From NCBI GenBank assembly GCA_039707655.1, contig CM077671.1:302808509-302872508 (forward strand): a DNA stretch of 64,000 nucleotides, in the 5' to 3' direction. This document shows positions 55,801 through 64,000 of the stretch, one piece after another. The translations under genes were made by a program, and so were the position numbers. The notes beneath the pieces are model-generated. The model saw only the letters and a program-made list of their open reading frames with translations. It was not told where the DNA came from and ran no database searches. The first letter of the stretch is position 1. Each line of letters begins with the position of its first letter. Source of the DNA: Elymus sibiricus. Taxonomy: Eukaryota; Streptophyta; Magnoliopsida; Poales; Poaceae.

Positions 55801-57149
55801 ATGCCAACGACGTCTTGTGCGCGGCCACTAGTGTCTAGGGGTCTAGGGGGATCTAGGCTAGGGGACAATGGCATTGGATGCCCTGGAGAGTTGATAGAAT
55901 AAGAGGGAAGGGGAGAGAGGAGTGTTTTACTGCTGTCCAGGGGGTAAAAATGGGGTTTTACCCCACTTAACCATTGAGTACTGGCCAGACAAAGTTACTG
56001 GAGGTAGGAGGGGCATGCAAGTGACTGTGGTAAAAATTTGGAGTGAAGGAGAATAGCAAAAGGGGGTCAAACAGGGTTTTTACCACCTGGGTAAAAGTGT
56101 TTGATGATGGTTTGGCTAAGCAAATGGAGTTTGCTTGCCATGAGATTTAACAGGGTGAAACTATAGGTAGAAATAGAGAGGACCACCAAGTTTGAGGAGT
56201 TTTGAAGAAAGTTCACAATGCAACTTTGTGAAACCCTGGAAATCAACAGAATCTGATTTCTGTAGATCTAGGCATGCATTTCACTTCCCACAAATCCACC
56301 ACTTGGTGTGGCATCATTATTTGTGGTTTAGAACATGCCCACAAAGTTTGAGATCAATAGGACAAACTTCACAATGTAAAGCTGTTCAAATTTGAATCTG
56401 GACAGAGAGGGTTTTGAAATATTTTGATGAAGCAAATTAATTGGGGTGGAGATGAAACTTTGCAAGGTCATCACATATGACAATTGTGACTTTCTGGAAT
56501 TTTCTTGGAATTTTTTGAGAATATTTCTTATAGAAATATTTCAAAAGATTGATTTGGCCAGAAAGGGTTTTGATGGGGTTTTGCCCATGTTTTTGAACGT
56601 GACCATGTGTTGAAACTTTTATATATGTAAAATATATGTCCACTGAGTTTCCCTAAATTTTCTCAAATATTTTTAAAACATTTAAATAATTTTTCCCTAT
56701 GTAAAACCATTTCTGGCCTCAAGAAAAAGCTTTTAAATAAAATAGTAAAATGATCTTTAAAAATAATATTTGGTAGTTTTGGGAAGTCATATATATAGTA
56801 GGTTTCAGATAAAGCCTTTGGGGAAAAAGGATCCACCCAATTGAGGACTTGTAGTACATACCTCAATTCAGGGGTTTTTGAAAACCTAATTTGAATAAAT
56901 TCCTTTTAGTCAAAATAATTTTTGATAAAAATAGTTTTGGGTACTATTCACATGGCATGATCATTGGGCAAGAAGTTTGGGTCAAGGAAGATAAATATGG
57001 AGAGGAGTAGAACCTAGGAGTGCCATACACAAACAACCAAACAAGCAAGCAAGCAACAATTCAAACAAGCATGCACTCAAACAGTTTTAATTGGTTCCAA
57101 ATTTTGTAAATCCAAGCATAGCAAAGTGATACAAACACAGGGTGTGACA
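52876..57149 (-). repeat. E6 5' LTR (4,274 bp)
   Basis: Almost the same length as the 3' copy, with scattered substitutions and microsatellite length changes (CA run near 53503, GA run near 55550). Confidence 0.93.
55415..55424 (-). promoter_or_regulatory. TATA box of E6 5' LTR
   Basis: Minus strand CTATAAATAG within a GC-rich stretch about 1.7 kb into the LTR, conserved at 45199-45208 in the other LTR. Confidence 0.6.
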
Positions 57150-57154
57150 GGGAC

Positions 57155-57762
57155 CCACATCAACTTGATGGGAATCCTTGGTGTTGAAGTGGCAGTTGTA
57201 GAAGTTGAGCTTGTAGAAGCCTTGGGAACCCACTTGACCAAAGCATGAGATTCATCTTCATATGAGTATATCTCCTCTTGAAGCTTGTCCTTGCCCTTGA
57301 GCTTGTGGTCTTGTGATGGAAGGTCATCTTGAGCTTTTGTTCCCTTGGGGAGAGTATGTTCATACTTCTCCTTTTGAAGAACAAACTTTGGCCTGGGGTA
57401 TTGACCTTCTTCCCATTCAACTACATTTGCGTTGAAGTAGCCAATGCCATGGCTCTTTCGGTATCCTCCGTGCTTGCGTGCAATCTCCTCAAATTGCTTA
57501 CATTCGACAAGACTTTTGTAGATACATTTCTCTATAATTCCTTTCAATAAATCGTTTTCTTGCTCAAGTGTAACTTGGCTAAGAGAATCATCATTAGTGG
57601 AATCAATAGAACTACTAGAAGCAACATCATTAGATTTAGCATTTTTATTGTTGCTACTAGATGAAGAACCTTTCTTGCCTTTGTTACTAGTTTGTCTAGG
57701 TTTAACTTGTGGCATAAATGTAGACAAGAGTAATCGTTTGTCTAGATAAGATGAAGTCTTCT
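57155..57762 (-). pseudogene. Element H protein 1, C-terminal part
   Basis: Open on the minus strand from the E7 junction (57762) to the E6 junction, then on to its stop at 42642. It has a Ser/Asn/Lys-rich start (SSSSNNKN), an EQENDLLKGIIEK helix, a conserved-looking block (KQFEEIARKHGGYRK, VVEWEEGQYPRPKFVLQKEK), an acidic/Lys stretch (DKLQEEIYSYEDES) and a Ser/Thr-rich end with KLMWVP. Similar proteins are encoded by a repeated Triticeae element. It lies where gag would be in a Copia element, but has no zinc knuckle. I cannot assign a function. Confidence 0.6.
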
Positions 57763-58605
57763 TGTTGGCGCGGAAAATTGCACCGCGCAACACAAGATAA
57801 TCCTCGCACTTTCGCGGCGAGGGACAGATGCTTTTCGAGCAAAGCAACAAAGGGGTTCCTCAATTTCAGAGAGGATGACTGCTTTACGGCGCAAAGCAGC
57901 AAAGATGAACCACGCCCTAGGGTTTCTAGAGCTCGACGAGAAAGACAGTAAACGAAAAGCAAAGGTACGTGAAAACAGTAGATTGAATTAGATGTAGATC
58001 GATTGTTCTCTTTCTTCAATCGGCCAGGACCCTTATATAAAGGGCACGCAGGACTTGGCGTGTACAACCAAAACATCAACTCCAAACCGAACAGGACTAA
58101 TCCCTTGATTCGGTTACAAGTACAAAGCCGTACCTACCATATCTGCTTGCTAATTTGTACCAGCACATACTAGTTCGAAGTCCAAACTATATTCACGTAC
58201 AGATACGTTTTGGTCCACAAGGAAAATAATAAACTAATCCGGCAACGTTGCTAATCATACCAAACAATAATGATTGATAATCCATCATGTGTTGTTGCAC
58301 CTTCTCGTACGTGACTTCATCATCCATGCCAAAAATCCTTTCATCTTAGTATCCGACGCCTGTCAGGACTTGTCTTAAGCAACCACGGTTTAGCCCAGCA
58401 TATCAGAATTTGTCCAGGTAGCCGTCAGTCCATGCAAAACTCCATATATTTGTCTTGGGTAAAATAGCTTCGTACGCCTGACCAAGCCTGCATTTTGAAC
58501 TAAATAGCAAGTCCAAAAAATATGCATGTCAACCAATAATATAGCCATAATCACTTAAACAAATTTGGCCCATAAATACCTAGTAGCCAAATTATGTATT
58601 CAACA
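57763..58605 (-). repeat. E7 3' LTR (843 bp)
   Basis: Minus strand begins TGTTGAATAC and ends GCGCCAACA, giving a TGTTG/CAACA terminal inverted repeat. A TATATAA box lies near 58033-58041. There is no second copy in the window to confirm the length. Confidence 0.8.
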
Positions 58606-58876
58606 CATGCCCCCCTGTTTTTGGTACAATTGTATTTATCAAAAACATATATACTCAGGGCGATATTCAGAATAACATATCGGCCATAGCACTACCAATT
58701 CTCAGGATATTTCACAAAAAATGTATCTTTCCGAGTTGCTATAACTCGGTGAACATCATTACTTAGGGCGATGTACAAAGAACACATCGGCCAAGTTTTC
58801 CTTTGGGCGATATTTCAAACAACATATCGGCCACAGCATCCTCAAGCCTCCTGCCACATGCTAGGATAGTACTTCT
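58606..58876 (-). other. E7 polypurine tract and 3' untranslated region with three hairpin repeats
   Basis: Minus strand AAAAACAGGGGGGCATG abuts the LTR. Three copies of a 30-bp unit of the form GGGCGATAT-n10-ACATATCGGCCA lie at 58657-58686, 58765-58793 and 58804-58833; the arms are near-complementary, so each can fold as a hairpin. Confidence 0.8.
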
Positions 58877-61501
58877 TCAAATATTTTCATTGAGGGCTTT
58901 AGACAACTTCTCCCCTTGCAAAGATTGTACAAAATATGAATTGCCAGGAACAATCTCTACAACTTTATACGGACCTTCCCAACTCGGCGACCACTTGCCG
59001 AATTTTCTATCTTTAGTTCCAATGGGTAAAATCGTTTTCCATACTAAATCTCCTATTTGAAACGATTTTTCTTTCACCCTTTTGTTATAAGCCTTGGCTA
59101 CTCTTAATTTTTCTTTCTCAATCTCTCGCAAAGCTTTTAGTCTTTCTTCTGGAATATCATCTATTTTGTCCATCATCAAATCAGTGTACTCCACAGCCGA
59201 CAAATCATTTTGTCTGGCTACTATAAGAGCTTGCAACTTAACTTCCACGGGTAACACCGCCTCCTGGCCATACACTAGCTCAAAAGGTGATACTTGAGTA
59301 GCTCCATGCTTAGATATCATATGAGCCCATAAAGCTTCCGAAAGCACCTCGTGCCATCTTCTCGGATGTTCTTCAATCTTCTTCTTTATAAGTTTGATCA
59401 AAGTCTTATTGCTAGATTCGGCCTGTCCATTAGCTTGAGCATAATAAGGTGACGAATTCAACAACTTAATCCCATAAGATTCGGCAAATTCACGAAATTG
59501 ATGGGACATAAAAGAAGCACCTTGATCAGTAGTCAAAGTTTGAGGAATACCGAATCTATGAATAATATGCTCCAAAACAAAATTAATCACTTCTCTATGA
59601 GTCATATTTCTCAAAGGAATCGCTTCTGTCCACTTGGTGAAATAATCAGTGGCTACTAGGACAAAGCGATGTTGTTTAGAAGACGAAGGATGTATCTCAC
59701 CAATAAAATCTAAGCCCCATCCTCTAAATGGCCACAGCTTAATTATGGGATTCAACATAGCTGCGGGTGATAATTGTATATTGCCAAACTTCTGACAAGC
59801 CTCACAGCCCTTATAATAACGGAAGCAATCTTCTAACAAAGTCGGCCAATAAAAACCTGCTCTTTTTTTCAACCACCGCATCTTATGAGCCGACTGGTGC
59901 ATCCCACATATGCCTTCATGCACTTCACCCATGGCTAATCTAGATTGGTCAGAATCCAAGCATTTTAACAGTAGCCCATCTATAGTTCGGTGATGTAACT
60001 CGTTATTCAACATACTATATTTTAAAGCCTGTCGCCGAACCTTCCTATCCCTGGTTTGACTTGGATCTTTTAAATGATTAATCAAAGGAACCCTCCAATC
60101 TACAGCCTCCAAATTATTAGCTAACTCGGTCACTGGTGGGATTTGTACCGGATTACTAGCTAACTTGGTCACTAGTGATAATTCGCTCACTCGCTCCGAG
60201 TTATTTAACTCAGTCACTGGCGATAACTCGGTCATGTGTGATGACTCGGTCATTTGTGGGCCTTTAACCGAGTTATCTAACTTGATCATTTGTCGCGCTG
60301 AATTTTCTTCTCCTCGCGCGCTGCAACCCGGTGTGAATTCCGAATTATCTGGCGCTCGCTGTAGCTCGGCATAACTCGGTGTATGTTCCGAACTATCTTT
60401 CTCTCGGTATGACTCGGTATAACCCGGTGCGTGTTCCGAGTTATATGGCGCTCGACGTATATTCCGAGTTATCTGTAACTCGGTCTCACCCTTTGCAGCA
60501 ACCAACATCGGTTTTTCTAAGATGAAGAACTTTCCTCTACTGATATTATAACCGGATGCCTGCTGTGCCAAAGAATTAGCCCTAGAATTTTCCTTCCTAG
60601 GTATATGACTAATAGTGAAAGTATCCAGGGACTTGATTATATCTAAACATCGGTCCATGTAACTATTTAGTAACCCATCAAAACATTGAAATTCGCCTTT
60701 AATTTGTTGCACTACCAGAAGCGAATCACCAAAAGCATCTACATCATTAACACCCATATCCACTAAATTTTGTAACCCAAACAAAAGAGCCTCATACTCA
60801 GCTTGGTTATTTGTGCAAGGATATTCTAAGCGAACCGATGTCTCATATATAACATTATTAGGAGAAATCAGAACATTGCCGACGCCTTGTCCCTCTCTAC
60901 AAACCGATCCATCAAAAAAAAGTTTCCATGGGCATATGCTAACATAATTAATATCTTCCTCATCTTTAACTCTATGATCAACAATGAAGTCGGCGATAAT
61001 TTGACCTTTCATAGCACGCAACGATTCATATGTCAAATCATACTCTATTAGTGCATAAGCCCATTTACCAATCCTACCACTAAGAATCGGTTTTTGCAAC
61101 TTGTATTTTACTACGTCGGCTTGACAAGCTACCACACAAGTACTGGACAACAAATAAGGTCGAAACTTGGTACATGCATAATATAAGGATAAGCATAACT
61201 TTTCAATAAACACATACCGAGTTTCGGCGTCAATCAAACGGTGACTTAAGTATGCTATGATGTACTCCTTCCCGCCATCTTCTTGTGCCAACACCGCGCC
61301 GTTCACTCTATCTTGTGCAGCAATGTATAATTTGAACGGCGCACCAGATTTGGGTGGACGCAATACCGGAGGATTCAACAAATATCTCTTTATGTTATTA
61401 AAAGCCTCCTGTTGTTCTGCCCCCCAAGTGAATTCAGCTTCATTCTTTAGCCGAAGTATTGGAGCGAACGATTCAATCTTCCATGCCAAGTTAGATATGA
61501 A
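58877..61501 (-). pseudogene. E7 RNase H, archaeal-type RNase H and integrase
   Basis: An 870-codon open frame from 61489, continuous with RT across a TGA at 61502-61504. RNase H runs 61440-60970. The archaeal-type RNase H starts KLFFDGSVCREG near 60928 and includes NNQAEYEALLFGL and GDSLLVVQQI. A linker with repeated Thr-Glu-Leu and Ser-Glu units (60110-60500) precedes integrase. Integrase has its zinc module 60010-59790, Asp in WGLDFIGEI near 59715, Asp in TDQGASF near 59535 and Glu in GQAESSNKT near 59420, then a GPYKV module near 58965. The stop is at 58877. It aligns with E2/E3 in order, not closely in sequence. Confidence 0.92.
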
Positions 61502-62581
61502 TCATCTCAAGTAATTGATTTTCCCCAATAACTTTTGCACATCTCTTTTGCAAGTCGGCTGTTCCAGATTTTTAATTGCCTCCACTTTCTTAGGGTCAAT
61601 CTCTATACCATCTTTATGAATTATAAACCCCAAGAATTTTCCAGCTAACACACCAAAAGCACATTTAAGGGGATTCATCTTTAACCCATACCGGCGCATT
61701 CTTTCAAAACCGAGTCGTAAATCGGCAAGATGATGTTCAAACCCATCCGATTTAACAACTATATCATCAATGTATATTTCTAATATAATGCCAAGAAGAT
61801 CATGAAATATTAGATTCATGGCACGTTGATATGTAGCACCGGCATTCTTCAACCCAAAAGTCATGACTACCCACTCAAACAAACAGACAAAGCCAAGGCA
61901 CCGAAAAGCAGTCTTAGACATGTCCTTTTCGGCCATAAATATCTGGTTATAACCAGCATTACCATCTAAAAAACTGATTATTCTATGTCCCGAAGCATTA
62001 TTAATAAGAATGTCGACAATAGGCATAGGATATTCATCTTTCGGAGTAGCCTTATTCAGGTCCCTAAAATCAACACATACTCTAATTTTGCTAGTGTTCT
62101 TCTTTTCAACAGGAACAATATTAGACACCCAATCTGCATATCTACATGGCCGAATAAACCCTGCTTTTATCAACCGATCAACTTCTTCTTTGATGCGGTA
62201 ATACATGTCAGGATTAAAATTTCTACGGGGTTGCTTATACGGCCTAAAACCAGGTTTGATAGGTAATCTATGTTCCACTAAATCTCTATTTAAGCCAGGC
62301 ATCTCGGTATAGTCCCAAGCAAAGCAATCAACAAATTCTTTAAGTAACTCGGTTACCTTGCTTTTCTGATTGGCCTTTAAGTTAGCATTGATGAATGTAG
62401 GTCTCGGAGTGCTTCCATCACCAATGTCTATTTCTTCAAGTGGATCAGCCGATGAGAACCCATGCCCAAGCTTGTCCATGTCTTCAAATTCTTCAATAGT
62501 TTCATGCATATCGTTCTTTCCGGAACGATACTCTTCTGTACGTTTTTGTAACCATTTAATGCTATCTTCTTTATTCATCAT
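61502..62581 (-). pseudogene. E7 reverse transcriptase
   Basis: 359 codons. A Glu/Asp-rich segment, then TEMPGLNRDLVEHRLP near 62300, PYKQPRRNFNPD near 62235, SKIRVCVDFRDLNKA near 62085, ISFLDGNAGYNQI near 61975 and the catalytic YIDD near 61765. It is bounded by a TAA at 62582 (upstream, same frame) and the TGA at 61502; both interrupt a single frame. Confidence 0.93.
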
Positions 62582-64000
62582 TTACATAGATAGATCATTA
62601 AGCCGAGCTACATCAGCCGGCTGTACATTTACAGGTACAAAACCATCTCTACCTATACTAATGTAGTCATAGTCCGATAGATCTCTACCGGTCAAGCATT
62701 GCATATCACCGAGTTGCCAATCAACCGGCGCTTCTGTCAAGGCTATGCAAGTCGAGTTGTCTGCCCCAATCACCTCCACATCATCATTTACCCACTGAAT
62801 TAAGCACTGATGCAAAGTAGATGGGATGCAACAATTCGCATGGATCCAGTCACGCCCCAACAGAACATTGTATCGGCCTTTGACATCAACTACAAAGAAA
62901 GCAGTCGGCAATGTCTTGCTTCCGACTGTAAGCTCCATAGATATAACGCCCTTGGCTTCAGATAGCTCTCCTGAGAACCCACTGAGTCCCATGTTGGTCC
63001 TCATTAGCTCGCTCTCCTTTCGGTTCAGCTTGGAAAACACCGAAAGAGGCATGATATTAACACCTGCGCCGCCATCAACAAGCATGCGCCCAATGGGCTT
63101 GCCATCAATATGTCCCCTGATGAATAACGGCTTCAAGTGCTGGTCGGGCTTCTCTGGTTTCTCAAACATAGCCTTACTCGGCCCAAGAACTAACTCGGCA
63201 ACTTCAGACTCAGGCGCACGGAACTCGGCGGGCAATGCAAAAACCATGTTAATATCCATATCAGTGAATGTATTGTTGCCATTCTCCGAGTTGGTACTAC
63301 CTTCCGAGTTGACGCCGTCAGCCTTGTCATCTGCCATGTCATCGTCTGAGTACTTGCCATCATCTTCCGAGTTATTCACGTCATCTCCATCAACCGAGTC
63401 CTTTGCTGCGTTATCAACCGAGTAATCTGCAGCAGCATTCCCTTCCTCCGAGATGCGCTTCTTCCTCCAAGTCAGCTTAGGTATCAGTGGTTTTTCCCGG
63501 TTGAACAACTCGTCGCACTTCTTCTCAGCTATGTCTTCTCTGATCTCCAGCGCTCGCAGCCGCTGTACTCGGCGTTTCTGAGTGGGCGTGAGTCCCGTTG
63601 GGCACCATTGAGGCCCCGGTTTAGTCCCTGGAGCGACAGATCCGCTGCCCCCCGAGTTACTCGGTCTGAACTGATTGCCTCCCGAGTAGCCCGGCCTGTA
63701 CTGACTGCCTCCTGAGTATTTTGGCATGTTGCTTCTCACGTAACTCGGCCTGTTCCGAGTAGCCGAATCATCCGTCTGCTGATGCGAGACAGCCCCTGCT
63801 GCAACCTTCTGGCTTCCACTAGTACTTGGGTTCCCATGCTGATTGAACGAGCCAAAAATAACTGGAGACTGGCCAGGGGATGCACGTGAGCTGTTCTCTT
63901 TGATGAGTGGATCAATTATCACACCAACCGCTCCAACTTTCTGAGTTACGCTGGAAGATACAGTATGTGCATTGGCATCTTCTGTCTGAACAGAATTATC
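62582..64000 (-). pseudogene. E7 gag C-terminus and protease, open to the window edge
   Basis: The frame is open from 64000 down to the TAA at 62582. From the N-terminal side: a Ser/Gln/Asn-rich part, a tandem Ser-Gly-Gly-(Ser/Asn)-Gln-(Tyr/Phe)-Arg-Pro repeat (63640-63730), a basic segment, and a very acidic Asn/Asp/Ser region (63270-63430). An aspartic-protease fold follows with MLVDGGAGVNIMP near 63070 and FFVVDVKGRYNVLLGRDWI near 62880. No zinc knuckle is seen in the visible part. The start lies beyond the window. Confidence 0.88.

Larger units (their letters stand above)
42663..57149 (-). mobile_element. E6: Tekay/Del-like chromovirus (Gypsy) with 4.27-kb LTRs and an extra 5' ORF
   Basis: LTRs 42663-46937 and 52876-57149, TSD GGGAC at 42658-42662 and 57150-57154. 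On the minus strand it reads 5' LTR, Met-tRNA-type primer-binding site, extra ORF with a zinc knuckle, gag, protease, RT, RNase H, integrase with chromodomain, PPT, 3' LTR. The C-terminal chromodomain makes it a chromovirus, and the sequence style and long LTRs suggest Tekay/Del (inference). One frame runs from gag to integrase with four in-frame stops. Confidence 0.93.
57763..64000 (-). mobile_element. E7: dual-RNase-H (Tat-lineage) Gypsy element, 3' half, runs off right edge
   Basis: The minus-strand 3' LTR (58605-57763) is preceded by a polypurine tract and a pol frame open to the window edge. The left flank CTTCT (57758-57762) is the expected TSD copy; the other is outside. It has two RNase H domains but, unlike E2 and E3, no antisense gene, since pol ends only 270 bp from the LTR. 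Confidence 0.9.

Overview
The window is intergenic DNA from a large grass genome, almost certainly Triticeae (wheat, Aegilops or barley type). Two copies of the Angela/WIS/BARE-1-type Copia LTR fix the group. I see no host cellular gene, no tRNA or rRNA gene and no CRISPR array. Nearly every base belongs to nested LTR retrotransposons, and five of the insertions can be closed with target-site duplications (TSDs) or read directly as nested. Boundaries were found by eye from LTR ends and TSDs.

Layout. The oldest layer is a minus-strand element, here called H (tentatively Sirevirus-like Copia, family not certain). It survives as four pieces: 3094-3405, 30161-30598, 39991-42662 and 57150-57762. 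Cut into it are: E1, an Angela-type Copia (minus strand, 1-3093, runs off the left edge); E2, a Tat-lineage Gypsy (plus strand, 3406-30160, TSD ATTAC) that itself carries E3, a second Tat-lineage Gypsy (plus strand, 9192-22784, TSD GGCTC); E4, another Angela-type Copia (minus strand, 30599-39990, TSD AGTGG) carrying E5, a truncated Tat-like element without pol (plus strand, 33943-39172); E6, a Tekay/Del-like chromovirus with 4.27-kb LTRs (minus strand, 42663-57149, TSD GGGAC); and E7, a dual-RNase-H Gypsy (minus strand, 57763 to beyond 64000).

Coding content. E2, E3, E6 and E7 each retain most of a gag-pol reading frame, broken by in-frame stops (mostly TAG where relatives would have CAG) and small frameshifts. 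The most notable layer is antisense. E2, E3 and E5 each carry, between pol (or where pol should be) and the 3' end, a multi-exon gene on the strand opposite to the retroelement transcript. The E3 model has six exons, GT-AG introns, matching phases at every junction and one internal stop over about 1,080 codons. E2 has eight exons with the same plan. E5 has a compact, complete two-exon version. The E2 and E3 proteins start with the plant 'putative gypsy-type transposon' (Transposase_28) domain and continue into basic/acidic linkers and long coiled coils.

History. LTR pairs differ by about 19 of 541 positions in E2 and about 25 of 991 in E3 (eye counts), which agrees with E3 having landed in E2 later. 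E4 and E5 were later joined by a deletion whose junction (39173-39221) carries filler copied from the adjacent LTR. Element H encodes an unidentified protein whose reading frame was hit by three separate insertions.
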